The position numbers and the translations under genes were made by a program. A DNA stretch of 64,000 nucleotides from Lobosporangium transversale (Eukaryota > Mortierellomycota > Mortierellomycetes > Mortierellales > Mortierellaceae): positions 62,001-126,000 of the forward strand of contig NW_019028985.1 in the NCBI RefSeq assembly GCF_002105155.1. The letters are read 5' to 3'. The stretch's first letter is position 1, and each line of letters begins with the position of its first letter. Shown here in pieces: positions 12,555-24,654 of the stretch. The notes under the pieces were generated by a model. That model was not told where the DNA came from. It was given only the letters and a program-made list of their open reading frames with translations, and did not search any database.

Positions 12555-13737
12555 TTACATGTCCTCGAGTGACTTGAGAGTCTCATCCAATTCTGCCTTG
12601 ATTCCATTATACTTTGAGGTCAAGTCTTCAATCTTGCGCTCATAGGTCTCACGCTCATTCTCCAAATGCTGCACCTTGCGCTCAAATTGTTCGGCCTTAA
12701 TGTCCATTTGGCGGAGCCTGCAAAAAGAAAAAGAAAAAGAAAAGAAAAAAAAGGCGAGTTAGTTAATGTAGGAAGGGAAAAAAAAAAAAAAAAAAAAACT
12801 TCGCAAAATAATAATAGTTTTAATAAAAGTGGCGAGTAAGGGGATGAAGAGAGAGAGAGAGCCGAGATAGATGTCGATGATTCGTCAAAACCTTCTCTGA
12901 ACTCTCTTTAGCTCTTCTCTTGGTCCCATCTAGCTCACGTATTCTATGCCAGATTAAAAGATGGACCTGCTCTCCACTTCCACAAATAGGTTGAACAAAA
13001 AAAAAAGCTAAAAAAAAAAGTGCGATGCTCTTTTTTTTTTTTTTTTTTTTTTTTTTGTTAAATGGAAATAAAAAAAAAAATAATAATAATAATAACCAAG
13101 GGGGGAGGGGAGGAAAGAGCTTGACAGTGGGTCTAAGGATCATGCGATATGGACGACACAACAATCCATTGCGAAGATGATACGATTGGCAATAAGGTGA
13201 ACAGGAACTACGCCATCCCCTATTCGCTCTCTGTCACCAAACAACCCCTGAAAAAAGATAAAATATATTTGTATAAAAGACTTACTTCTCAGTAGTATCA
13301 CGGAGGTTGTGTTCAGCGGTCTCCAACTCGGCCTCGAGCAAAGAAACCTTTCTGGCCAGACCTTCGCCTACGGTCTTGGTGGTTTCGCCTTCATCCAAGT
13401 TGAGCTTGGTCTCTGCAATCTTGTTCTCTGCCTTCTCAAGCTCTGCTTCTGTCAATGTCACCTTGTTCTGCAACGATGTGATCTGATGGTCCTTCTCATT
13501 AATCTCATCGTTCAGACGCTTGACCTCCATCTCTGCAGTCTCTGCACGAGCAAGAGCGGCGTTGACTTCCTCACGAAGGGCAGCGAGTTTCTGGAAGAGT
13601 GGGGAAGAGACATTATCAGTATTTCGTAAGAGAATATAAATAATAACAACAATAATAAAAAGAAGAAGAAAAGCAAATCATAATAATGGATTCAGGATAA
13701 GAAATGATGTCTACTCTACCTCCTTGAACTTGTCCAT
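12555..13737 (-). CDS. TPM1: Tropomyosin
   Basis: Actin-cable stabilising coiled coil. Three exons on the minus strand: 13737-13720 (only 18 nt, MDKFKE), 13590-13286, and 12717-12555. These give 486 nt and exactly 161 residues, the standard length of single-gene fungal tropomyosins (yeast Tpm2, fission yeast Cdc8). The whole sequence follows heptad spacing. Recognisable family segments are the MDKFKEKLAALREEV start, NEKDHQITSLQNKV, LEAELETAEHNLRDTTEKL, and DIKAEQFERKVQHLE near the C-terminus. The intron joins (GAG|GTAGAG; GAGAA|GTAAGT to CAG|GCTCCGC) keep the heptads in register, which supports the model. A clean TATAAATA lies 150 nt upstream of the start. Confidence 0.95.
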
Positions 13738-14359
13738 GATTGTCTAATGAGTTGTTTGATGAGAATGAAATGAGGTTGTGTGTTGGGTGGGTGGAGTGAT
13801 GGAGATGGATTAAAGAATCAGAAAATTATTATTAGGGAAAGAAGTAAATAGTAGAGTTTTATGAAAGTATGGAAGAGAGAAGACTGTATTTATACCTGTC
13901 AACCAACCCCCTCGAGAAAGAAAATCAGGCAACGCGTCTGTTCATAAAAGACACATGACATTCACTCCACACATTTTACATGTTGTTCAATGTCTATGCG
14001 TTCTGTTGGTGCTCTCTCATGCTAACAGTACACATTTTATGATTTATGAATACCATAGTCAATGCATAGGATGTATTGGCACGCGTTCTTTTTTATTTTT
14101 AATTAACACCAAAACGACACCAATGAATTTTATTTATTAAGCATTTAGACACATAAGCATGGCAGTCTATTACGATCTACATGCAACAATTATATGAGCA
14201 AGTTATCTATAGCCATGATCAAAAATAAAAAAAATAAAAAATAAAAAATAAAAAATAAAAGCTCTTCTCCCCTGTTTTATATTTAAACTTTTTATTCAAG
14301 CCTTTTGCTGGATCAAAGAGACGATAGGATGAACAAGAGCCGCTCTCTCTCTCTCTCTC

Positions 14360-14395
<36 letters not shown>

Positions 14396-14635
14396 TCTCT
14401 CTTCTCTCGCATTTCTCTTTGGGTCGTTGCTCACTTACAAAGAAAGACCACACTCTCAATTATGCCCTGGGTCCCGAAAAAAAAGGCCTTTTTCTACACC
14501 TACACAAAATTATAACTTTCAAGTTTATCATGCTATATACATCTCAACACTTAACTGTTTAATAAACCTATTCGGATCTAAAAATGTCTATTTTATTTTA
14601 TTTTATTTTATTTTATTTTATTTTATTTTTACTTT
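13738..14635. repeat. Intergenic with simple-sequence arrays
   Basis: Tropomyosin upstream region and 3' flank of the PH-domain gene; no gene is seen. It contains an AAAAAT-type array (14221-14260), a CT dinucleotide array (about 14343-14363) fused to T26 (14364-14389), and a TTTTA pentanucleotide array of about eight units (14591-14630). The A-rich and T-rich arrays are roughly complementary and could pair. Confidence 0.7.
13887..13894 (-). promoter_or_regulatory. TATA box of the tropomyosin gene
   Basis: The minus strand reads TATAAATA, preceded by CAGG, about 150 nt before the tropomyosin ATG (13737). The position suits a TATA box with a 5' UTR of roughly 100 nt. Inferred from sequence only. 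Confidence 0.5.
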
Positions 14636-17520
14636 TTAGCAAAATGCAATGCCCTCATTATTTTTTGGGTGGTGAGTGAGTCGTCTATAAGGCAATGATA
14701 GTCGTCTTTTACTATTAGCATGACCATGATCAAAGTCATGATGGACACTGTCTCTATGGCCCATGTGGCCTGTAGTCGACAGACGCCGTCGCTGTGATAA
14801 AGGAGTCTGTTGTGAGAGACCCTGTTGTCTTGAGAGAGTCACACCCAAGGGCTCATCATCATCACTATCACCATCCTCACGTTCTACTCTGACCTGGCGC
14901 TGTTGGTGAGGATGGACACAGTGAGATGGTGGCGATTGACTCAATCGAGGCACTTGACTTACACTAGACATAACCGAGATAGAACAAGATGGCGAAGGCT
15001 GTTGCTCTTGCCAATCAAAACCCTTATGTATGGTAGTAGAAGGAAGAGGTGAGGATGCATTGATTGAATCTGAACTTGACAACAGTATGGAAGGAAGAGT
15101 ATCTTTGGGCTCAAAAAGCATGGGGGACATCGGGCCCTCCGATGATCGTTTCAATCGTGGAAATAAAGTAGAAAGTTTTGGATTGGAGGCTGCAATGCTG
15201 TTGTAAGGGTTTGTGTCAATAGTCAAGAAGCTAATGTTCTTTGATGGGTTATCAGTGCTGGCGGCAACAATATCAGCAGAAGCAGTAGTATTTTCACCAT
15301 CCTTCGCAAGTGATAATGATGGATGCTCTGTCGCATTCGTTGTTAGAGGAGGATCAGCAAGGAGCTTTACTAGACGTTTGTCCGCTGGTTTAAATGCGCT
15401 CGTGTGCAGCTTCGAAAAAGAAACATCTGAACCATAGACCAAAGGATGCGAGTAGCTCGAGCCATGCAAGCTAAGAGACGGATCTGTTAAAGGCGGTGTT
15501 AGGCACTGAATACCTAGTGGGTCCTGATGCTGTCTCCGATATACATCGAGAACAGATTCTGAGATGGATGTCACCATCGGTGAGGTAGCTCGCTGGTAGC
15601 TATGGCCAAAAGATCTTTCTGATGTGCCATCTGGTGTGACGGGCTCAGGAGGAAGTCGATGAGGTGTCTCTGCATTGCAAGGATGAAGGCTTGGCTTTGT
15701 AGGCTGTGTTTCCGAAGCGTCATCTTCGGATGAGAGTTGAGGATTGAGCCATCGTGGACGCTGCCTGGCTTGAATTGACCTTAATGGGAGTTCCTCCTCC
15801 TCCTCCTCCTCCTCCTCCTCCTCCTCCTCAGTCATCAAGCTATCCCTAACCGTTATATTATCATTCGTCACTTCTGCTGAATAAACCCCTATTTTTTTAA
15901 CAATATTGCTTTTGTTTAGTCCAGCAGGATTGCTCGATCGTCCATTGTTAATGTAGGCTCGCTCTCCTCTGTATGGGTCGTATGAGTTATCATTATCCTC
16001 CGGGTCCCTCCTATTGATGTTCGGCTCTCCTGTTTTGAGCATATCATCCACGATGGTTGCACCACTAAAGTCCAATCCTAAATAAGAATGTTTTAGAGTA
16101 GATTCCGTTTTGTGGCTATTGATGCGCAGATCGGGCAACTCTGAAGAAATATCTGAATGTTTCCGTGCATCCACGCCAGTTTCGCCCAAACTTATTCCGT
16201 CTGGCGCCTCGCTCCTGAGCTGGTACGTATTTTCACCCCCTTCAGGCTTGGCTCCTCCAACTAGTGGAGACACAGCCAAACTCCTGCGCCAGTTGTCGAT
16301 CATAGCAGCTTTCTGGGGCTCCATCAAAAAAGCAGCAGGACAGTCGGACCGCTGTGCCACCATTCTTACGGGCGCTGAGGCTGGGAACACGGGTGAAGGA
16401 GGACATTGCCGTCGCTGTTGCTGCTGCTGGCTGTGGCTCCATGTTGCCAGGCGCTCTAAAGAGTATTGTTTCCTGTTTCCGGATACAGGCTGAGGTTGTT
16501 GAGGTTCATGACATGAAGCGAAAAAATTATTAGGCATAGTATCATCCTCCCCTTGTTCTAGCACAGACCGCTCAAGCCTCTGCGGCAAAAGTTCCGAGGG
16601 CCCAGCAGAAGATGGAATATGGTAAGGAAGTGAGCCCTCTCGAGCTTGCTTATGAATAGGATCCATATGGCGTAGTTGATAGGTGGATGTCCTCTGTAGC
16701 TGATGATGATTGGCAGAGAATTGATCTTGGTATTGCGATCCCTGATACTGATTCTGCAGATATTTTTGGAATAGGCGCCTAGATTGCTGATGTGCCGTAA
16801 GATGACGTGTTGAACGAGGTGATTCTGCCATTGCTGCTACTGCTTCTACTGTTGCAACTTGTGCCTCAATTTTACCTAACCGCTGTCGATATTCCCAGAT
16901 TTTCGAAAGGACGAAATACCATCGTTCCAGTTCCACATCCTTGCTTGCTCTCAAGGTAGTGTTGCGACCATCAAAGGTTTGAATGAATAGCTCTCTACAG
17001 GTATCATTAAAAGGAAAACACCGTCGATAGGCCGAAGCAATGGTTGTTGTAGTCATTGTCGATTCTGAGACGGTTAAGAGTCGAATTTCAGTTATGGAAG
17101 AGATGTTGATGAGCCATTTGGTGTTGGTGTTCAAGGGTCGAAAACTGCCACATGATGTTGACATAAATGACGAGGAAACGCGAGGGTCATGCGGCATGTT
17201 CATTGGGGCCTTGGATCTTTTTCCAACACAAAATAGGACTTTATGTGTGTGCGGAGTAAAAAGGAAAGATCGTTGCTATGGAAATGAGTATATACATGCA
17301 TTTTGTATTTCTTTTATTCAACGACGACCAAGGGTACGATGAAATCGCTCGGGTATTATTTACCTGCACCGTCAAATGTAAAGTGCCGGGATTGCCATCT
17401 GCCGTTGGGCCCAAGTTTTAGCAGGTGGCCACTATAGATAGGAGATAATGTAGAGGGGTCGGGGCCACTTTGAGGATCCCATTTTGTCAAGCGTTCTGAT
17501 TTAGTAGATGTCACAGACAT
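14636..17520 (-). CDS. Large disordered protein with N-terminal PH domain
   Basis: Two exons: 17520-17364 and 17238-14636 (2760 nt, 919 aa). Exon 1 supplies the first PH strands (YSGHLLKLGPNGRWQSRHF), which a single-exon reading from 17203 would miss. The join gives FTFDGAVLFCVGKRSKAP in frame. The PH fold continues through INISSITEIRLL and RELFIQTFDGRNTTLRA and closes with the helix VELERWYFVLSKIWEYRQR, around residues 28-176. The fold probably binds phosphoinositides or a protein at the membrane. The rest is low-complexity: Gln/His-rich, many SP/TP sites, and a run of about 15 Glu from GAG/GAA repeats (minus strand near 15796-15830). No second domain is seen. A cortical or polarity adaptor role is inference. 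The acceptor is an unusual ATAAAG. Confidence 0.72.
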
Positions 17521-19109
17521 GTCGACTTTACTATAAAAAACCGCGTCTCTGTATCGTGTGGCGGTGGTGGGTAAGATTCACTAGGATATATCCTTGGCAC
17601 TTATTTGATGACAGGGTTAGGCCCTATTTTTAATTTGGTGATGAGAGAGAGGGAAGGAGAAGACTGATTGTGCCAGCAATTTTCCTTTGTGTAAAGAAGC
17701 CCACACCCGTGAATAAAGTAATTAAAGAATTAGGATAGAAGTCATAACCAGCCTCTGCAATTCATGGAAGAATAAATGGGATACGCATTAGAAGAGCTGG
17801 AAAGTGAAAAAGGAACACAGGTAATAGGATTGAGAAGAAGAAAGAGAAAATAAGAAGGGAAAAGAAAGAAGACCAAGAGAGGAAAAAGGCCTGGAATGAG
17901 AGAACAAAAGAAGGAAATGAAGATACCTTTGGAAACAAAAAAGGAGCATTTGCAGTCATCGAGACGATCATTAAATAAGGGTCCAAGGCCCTTGCATTGA
18001 TTTTATCCTGCGTCAATTAACCAGTGTCCGATTGGATCATTTGGCCCTAAGCCAGAAATACATCTCAATGATTCTTTTTAAAAGTCAAGAAGATTGTAGA
18101 ATCATTCGCCGTCCCATCAAGTACGAAAGAAGGGCGTTGGCGCTGGATGTGGTTTTCTTCAACCTATAACCATACAAGCATACATGTGTACACCATATAT
18201 AAAAATCATGAGTAGGAGCCAGGAAGGGATAGAAGGGTGAAAAGGAGGCGGAAAACACTATGTTTCTGAATAGTATTCTATTGAAGATTTTTAATCAAAG
18301 ATTCTGGTTGTCATTTCTCCTGAAAGACGAAACCGTAAAGCCTATGAAGGAGACTCATCTAGATCTTTGCAAACATGAAAAATTGAAAGCCGATTTTTTA
18401 AGGAAGCATTCCAGTCATTCAAATTAAGTTTAATACTTTATTAGCTTTGAGGCCTTGAAAACATCAGTGATTAATCAAAAGAGAAGCATTTTTTACAAGA
18501 TCCAGGGGCTCGTTTGAGTTCACTTCCTACATCATCTTCAGGGACTGGGCTGCAGTTACCAGAGCCAAATGAGGCTGGAGAGCAAGCGCCTTTACTTCCA
18601 GATATGTCCTTCTTCACTGCTTTGATAGAGTATATGCGGTAAATCAAACCATACGTTCAAAGAAAACATATTTTTGCTCATGTGCCTTGATATTTTGCGA
18701 CGCGTGTTCATCTGCAATGTGTTATTTTTTTTTTTTTTTAAGTGCATAGCTTAGCATAGCATAGCATGGCATTGCATTTGTGGCTGACAATAGTCTTTAT
18801 TAAAAGGTCTCAGTTTAATTGTTCTTACACAAAAGGCTTTTGGGCAGATGATAGAAAAGTAAACCCATGACACGCACTGGTCGCATTGCAACAAGATGGC
18901 TTGGTTTGTTTACACTTTTTTTTTTTTTTTTTTTTTTTTTAGACTTCAACAAACGAACCATTCACTCATTAACCATAAACTTGACTCTTCTCTAGCTCAT
19001 CATTTCATTCTACTTCAGCGAGTTGCCATTACACATATGCAATAACATCAATATTACAACAGCAGTCTCTTCATTTCGCTTCTTTACAAACCTTCACATT
19101 TCCCAAACT
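17521..19109. other. Intergenic, divergent promoter region
   Basis: About 1.6 kb without a supported gene, between the PH-domain gene (-) and the zinc-finger gene (+). A purine-rich block (17760-17940), a GCATAG repeat (about 18745-18770), T25 (18916-18940) and a pyrimidine-rich leader before 19110 are visible. Short frames here are Phe/Ser artefacts of the purine tracts. Confidence 0.6.
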
Positions 19110-20206
19110 ATGACTTCTATTGCCACTCCAACTAGCTCGCCAACCAAAGTCCTATCTGACCCCACCAATCCAAATGTTTATCCTTCTCCTTCCCTTTCTC
19201 CTGTTTCCGCTCTTCGCACAAACGCTGCAGACAACTATCGTAGATTATCTGTCAGGGAGTTGATGACTTCCACCAACCCTCCTGCTTCCCCTCTGGATGC
19301 TCTTGTTATGGCTCTCGAGGCTACAGCTGAAGGTATGACTGAGCATCATATCATAGCACGATCAAACTCTACTTCTTCCTCGATCTTCAACTCTGCAATA
19401 CAAAGAGGACAAAGAGAAGGGGTAGGAGCAACGGCGGATGAAGAGGATCCCAATGCCACAGTGCCTTCTTCGCCCAGTTTCTTTATTAAGCATGCCAAAA
19501 TACCATCACTACACCAACTGCCTAGTCTGGAGCTTCCAGCAGCAGTATCAACAGTCCCTTCTCATCTTTCCCTACCAGCCACATCGTCTTCAGAACAAGC
19601 AATACCCCCTATGCAGTCGACTTCTATCTTCAGCAACGATTTTACGTCAAGTACCCACCCTGTCTCTCCTACCTGTCCTGTTCCTAATCAGAATGTCATC
19701 GACTGGCGTAAGCTGTCTGTGAGCAGCCAAGGGTCCGTCGATTCTACATCATCGACCAATACGAGGGCGGGGCGCCATAAGATGTTTGTTTGTTCAGTAA
19801 ATAGTTGCGAAAAAAAGTTTTATCAGGTCGCGCACCTGCGCATTCACGAACGGTAATGTCCGCTATACTTTTGATATTTAAAATAAGCTAAGGACAGTTT
19901 AGGTTGTCTGCGCCCAGGCCACAATTCTTTTTTACCATTTTAGGAGCTCTCACTCATGGTAAATATTTTTGTTGAATAGATGCCACACTGGGACTCGTCC
20001 TTTTGTAAGTTCCTTTCCGTGTATCTCTGCCAACAACTCGTCGTACTTTCTGTTCCTCTATTTTCTCTTTCTGTACTCTGCTGCAAAGACGGAAATCTTG
20101 GGCATGAAAATGGAGCAAAAGCGAGAGAAAGGACATGGGGCCAACTTTAAGTATCTTTTTTTTTTTTTTTTTTTTTTTTTTGGGAACCAATGACGCCACC
20201 ACAATC

Positions 20207-20237
<31 letters not shown>

Positions 20238-22467
20238 GAGAGAGAGGGAGAGGGACTCGGCTGATGGAAAAACATGTGTCCCCATGGCCTGTGCAGAGAG
20301 CCACTTGAATGGTCATTTCGTCGACTTGTTGGGCAAGTCGACACTCTTTGACGGTTGATGTTGGCTCAGTTGGATCCTGCCTGGTCTCTGTACCTTACAG
20401 ATGGGCATATGGATGAATGAATGGATGTTTTTTCTTGTCCAGGAAAAACATGTCAAGCGCGTCTTGATCTCTTTCCCGAGGCAGGTGAAAGAGCCTTCTT
20501 GTCTTTGCCCTATGAGGGACCTCACGTTGACAGCCAGTCTCTCACCCTTCAAGCCCGTATACCTAGGCGGCCTTCCGGTTCCCAGGTTCATAACAAATGA
20601 TTTTGTTGAAAAGGAGGCCCCAAAATTGACGGAAACTTAACAGCTCTTTTCTGGCCAATTTTTCACAGCAGGAGATTTTCAAGTGTTGTCATTAAGCACA
20701 CAAGGGTTGCTTTTCCTTTACTTTTTGTTTTTGCTTTTGTTTTTATTTTATTTTTTTTTCTTTACTTTAATATGTATGTGTATTGTTGCCGTTTTTGTGT
20801 GTCGGTAATGCTTTTATTCCTTAACGGCTGCTCGAGATTTGAGGAGCCTCTACTCGTGAGTGCCACAACATGTTTACCACACTACATCGGCCGTGATGAA
20901 AAGTTGGTACAACCGTCAGCGCGAGCACAGCATTTCTCAAAACCTTGGGAGAGCTAGAAAGGAAAAACGATTATGAAGAGAATCGAAAATGAAAAGATTG
21001 AAGAGATAAGCTGAAAGAGGGGCATCTAAACGATGGGATGTCGCTATTCTAGATATGCTCATTCGCTCTTAGGCATCTCTGTTTTTGTATTTCTCTCTTT
21101 TCTTTTACTTCTCGAGTTGTTTTTTTGATTCCTCTCAAGAAATGTTTGACGAACGTATCTATATTTTGACGACTCACGGTCTATTTCTCTTTCCTTTACT
21201 GTCCATAAAATATGCTTCGCTTTTTTTTTTTTTTTTTTTTTTTTTTTGGACTGTTGGTGCGTTGATTTTTTTTGTAATTCGGTTCACTTTTACTTGCTAC
21301 CTATTGGTATTGGATTGTGCTTCTTGACCTTGGGGTCCATTGTTCCATTTTTCCTTTACAAATCATTTCTTGTTGAACCTTGGTCCTTTTACGCTTGCTT
21401 CGTCTTTGGGTGGCTGGGGCTGTTGGTTCTTTGCGCTGTTGCTTTGTGTGCGATTTCACACAATTTTTGTGCTTTGTTACCGTTTATCTGGCCTCCTTTC
21501 GACCGTGTCGATAAATAATCATTTGCACTGGTGCTTTGTCGATGGATCAACACCGATGGCTATTTGGTTGTATTGGGGCTGCAATTTGTTTCGTATGATT
21601 TTTCTTCTGTTTTTCTTTCTTTTCTTTTCCTTTCTTTTTTTTGTGTGTGCACATGCTATTTCTTATGCTATTTAGGTATGTCGGTTCGACGGATGCGAAC
21701 GATCATTCACGCAACTCGGAAATCTGAAGGTATTACTATGATTTCAATTTCGCTCAACGTTGACCTCTGCTTTAGCCCCATTGATCTGAATGTAACTTTC
21801 TTGCATGGCTATTTCACAGACTCACGAGCGGAAGCATACTGGCGAACGCCCATTTAAATGCATGTATCCTGGCTGTGACAAGACCTTTACTCAACTCGGT
21901 AATTTGAAGACACATGAACGTATCCACGACCAGGTTAAACGCTTTCTATGTCCTCTTGCTGACTGCGGCAAAACATTTAACCAATTTGGAAATCTAAAGG
22001 TTGGTTGGCAGTTACTGCGGCACAAATGTGTATTATTATACTACTATCTCGCTTTGGCGCAGTCGTTTATTTTTTAGTATAGATATCAACTAACATTTCC
22101 ACTGTTTGAATTTTACTTGATTTTCCCTGACAAATCTTCAACCTGCTCGTGCTAGACTCACACTACCAAAATGCATCCTGACATGATAATCAGCGACGAG
22201 GAACTGGCAAGTAAAGTTGTAGTTGGTTCTCCACGAATTCGATCAATCCATGCAGAACCAGCATTGTGCGGGTCTCAGAAGAAGAAACAAGCTCCTCGAC
22301 ATGTGGTCACCCATTTCAACCCTTATCAACGTCGACCCATTCATCCATTGCAATCTGAGGCAGATTTTTTGCTTCGCGAGATCCAAGCTATGATCCGATA
22401 TCAAGAGCAGCATGGTATAAAACCATCAGCTACGACAGACCAAGAGTCAGGAGTGATGGAGGATTGA
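19110..22467 (+). CDS. C2H2 zinc-finger transcription factor (Azf1-like, four fingers)
   Basis: Nuclear DNA-binding regulator. Exons: 19110-19852, 19980-20004, 21676-21729, 21820-21999, 22156-22467; 1314 nt, 437 aa. The first 220 residues are Ser/Thr/Pro-rich and probably regulatory. Four tandem fingers follow (about residues 227-341): CSVNSCEKKFYQVAHLRIH, CRFDGCERSFTQLGNLKTH, CMYPGCDKTFTQLGNLKTH and CPLADCGKTFNQFGNLKTH. The TQLGNLKTHERKHTGERPF linker style and the last finger with its longer H-spacing resemble yeast Azf1. Fingers 2 and 3 share an identical recognition helix (TQLGNLKTH), suggesting a repeated DNA triplet. Exon 2 is 25 nt and the following intron is 1671 nt, exceptional in this window. 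ATG 19110 is the first in-frame ATG. Targets are unknown. Confidence 0.85.
20005..21675 (+). other. 1.67-kb intron inside the zinc-finger array
   Basis: Between exons 2 and 3 of the zinc-finger gene. It carries T26 (20156-20181) and A25 (20213-20237) as an inverted pair with a 31-nt spacer, T27 (21221-21247) and several weak frames on both strands. No coding region could be supported. Confidence 0.6.
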
Positions 22468-23262
22468 ATAGCTCCTACTACATTGTATGCCTTTAGCTCC
22501 ATTCTTTGTACTTTTATCAGTTTATCAGTAGCTGTCTCAGCATGTTTAAATAAATGCTTCCATGGACCACAAATCTAATATTGCCATAAAACTGTGTCGA
22601 TTCTCCACGAAGCGCGAGTTTTACGGCCGACATAGCTCAGGAGCTATGTTGTCTGCACCATTGTGATCACAATTACGCTCCTGGTAGCAACTGCGGCATA
22701 CGATGACGTGACCAGTTAAGTTCCCAACGTTCTTGCACCATTCATCAGCTCATGCGATATTCGGTCCAAGTGATTTTACCTATCACCGAATATAAAAAAA
22801 ACTTGGTCAATGCCGCTTTCTATTAATAAAGTGTGCTATCTGATTTGTCGTTGTTACATTTTCTTTAAGAGAAATAAATCATTGGTAGAGAGTATCTCGC
22901 CATGACTTGAGCAAACTCACCATCGCCCACGACAAACAATAGGTGAATGGAGTCCCCTGATTGGTGCGTAATGCTTTAAAATAACTAGGTTCTATAATGC
23001 TGCACTGACCTCTTGTTACTTTTTACGTTTCCAATGTTCATGTCATGTTGCGGTTTAATTTATGTATAACTTATTTTTATTGGTCTTGGGCGAAGTCATT
23101 TCCTTCAGGCAACTATTTAAAAAAACACAAGACCTATGAAAAGCAGCTACAGGGTTATGGCCATTCAAGTCTTTAGGTGGATAGAGTAGAGGAATTTATT
23201 GATATCCAAAGCTTGGCTCTTCAACCTTTTGGGGCAATATGTGTGTACAGGGGCTATTTTGG
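22468..23262. other. Intergenic, convergent 3' ends
   Basis: 3' flank of the zinc-finger gene and 3' side of a small minus-strand gene. AATAAATGC-type elements lie shortly after 22500. A second open frame on the minus strand continues down to 23165 and might be a downstream exon of that gene. Confidence 0.5.
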
Positions 23263-23871
23263 CTATAGCGTGATATATATGGTCTTTACCTCTCTTTTGC
23301 AAAAGAGCCTTTGGTTCAAGGTAGACTGGTGGAGGAGTTGAAGTGGTGAGCTCAGTAGCAGCTTGATGGTATAAGCTTGGTGTAGTCGAGGGAGCCAAGT
23401 CTCCTGCATCTGGGAAAGCTCTAGCTTATAATCCTCCTGTGTAGGACAAACACAGCAGTGTTGAGAAGAGCAACTTGTGTTCATGCAAACCACGCAGCCA
23501 AGCTTGACTGCAAGCTCAGCTTCTGCTGCTTCTTCTTTACGTCTTCTTTCCTCCTGTTCTTTCTTTTCCCATTCTCTCACCTGCTCAAGGAAACCAAGTA
23601 GGGCGCACTCGTCAATGGAGCTGTAGATCCTGTCATATAGCTTCTTTTCATCCTCCGCATTCTCCGCTTGCTGGTCTGCTAGCTCCTGCTTAGATGGTAC
23701 ACGGCACAGCCTGCCGGGATCTCCATGCTCAGATGTTGCGTCATACATTCAATATGGAGCCGCTCGATGAAGGAACGGTTTCTGAGTGGTTCGAGCCGCC
23801 ATAAACAGAGTGAGAGCGCTTGGCAGATAACCGACCTGTGGTAGGGACAGTAGATACCGAACGTGTGGCAG

Positions 23872-23875
<4 letters not shown>
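23263..23875 (-). CDS. Small coiled-coil hypothetical protein (model uncertain)
   Basis: Two minus-strand frames can be joined by a 61-nt GT-AG intron: exon 1 23875-23747 (MPATRSVSTVPTTGRL..., 43 codons) and exon 2 23685-23263, about 183 aa. The join reads GSILN|ELADQQAENAEDEKKL, followed by a charged helix (EQVREWEKKEQEERRRKEEA) and a Cys-rich piece (GCVVCMNTSC...HCCVC). That piece could itself be a 57-nt in-frame intron, since GTGGTTT...CTACACAG brackets it. An A32 tract sits just before the ATG. I do not recognise the family. Alternatives are a frameshifted gene, or a different C-terminus using a donor at GAG|GTAAAG near 23290. Codon-like structure and matching charge pattern favour a real gene. 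Confidence 0.4.
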
Positions 23876-23917
<42 letters not shown>

Positions 23918-24252
23918 CAGATACAATAAACGGAAGCGGCGAAAGCAAAGACCCTGAAGAAAATGGAAGCAGGGACTCAATGGTAAAAATAAATAAATAC
24001 GAGCCACATTTTGATATCCGGTGGGTCTATTCGTATTTTCTTGGTAAAAAACATCTGATACCGATCACTAAATGGAATAAAGACTTTCATTGACTAAAGT
24101 ACTATCCGCACTCTTGCCACCCACAGATTAGTGAAGTGAACTCAAGTTGCTGCTTATTTATGTTACTTGTTTATTTATGGTGCTCAATGAAGCCACCTCT
24201 TGAGGCAGTTGCCTAGTTTCGCAGTCACCTAATTTTTTAATTTGTCGATTTC

Positions 24253-24285
<33 letters not shown>

Positions 24286-24654
24286 TTATCAAAACACCAT
24301 TCCAGCAACAAACTAACAATGCGACCATGCACCGACGCCATCGACACGGTGCAGCAGCCCCAAGCCTAACATGGCCCCAGCAGGTAGCGCAGCATGCAGG
24401 CATACTCGATTTTGGTCTCATTGGTGGGGCCTCCTTTAACCCATTTCAGCAGAGCTGGACTTTTGCACGAGACATACATGGTTAGCACTAAACAGCTTCA
24501 GGTTACTAAAAGTGCTTGACGATACAAGCAGATACAACCAAATGAATTTATACTCACGTAGTATTCATAATATTTATATATACTCCATTCTTTTTTGTTT
24601 TTTTCTACTCCTTGATCAGAGTTTGTATATTGCCGATCGTCACCTTTGACACAG
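23876..24654. other. Intergenic, divergent promoter region
   Basis: Between the small minus gene and RRN6 (+). It contains T32 (23878-23909) and A30 (24254-24283). A GC-richer patch (24300-24420) has weak frames only. No gene is supported. Confidence 0.6.

Noticed and set aside
15213..16493. Plus-strand frames inside the PH-domain gene
   Set aside because: Antisense shadows of the long minus-strand coding frame.
20313..20640. Frames on both strands in the zinc-finger intron as a nested gene
   Set aside because: No family resemblance, no splice or promoter signals, and they overlap each other.
23780..23800. GGTTCGAGCC as a tRNA B box
   Set aside because: No matching A box or cloverleaf can be drawn, and it lies in an exon-like frame.
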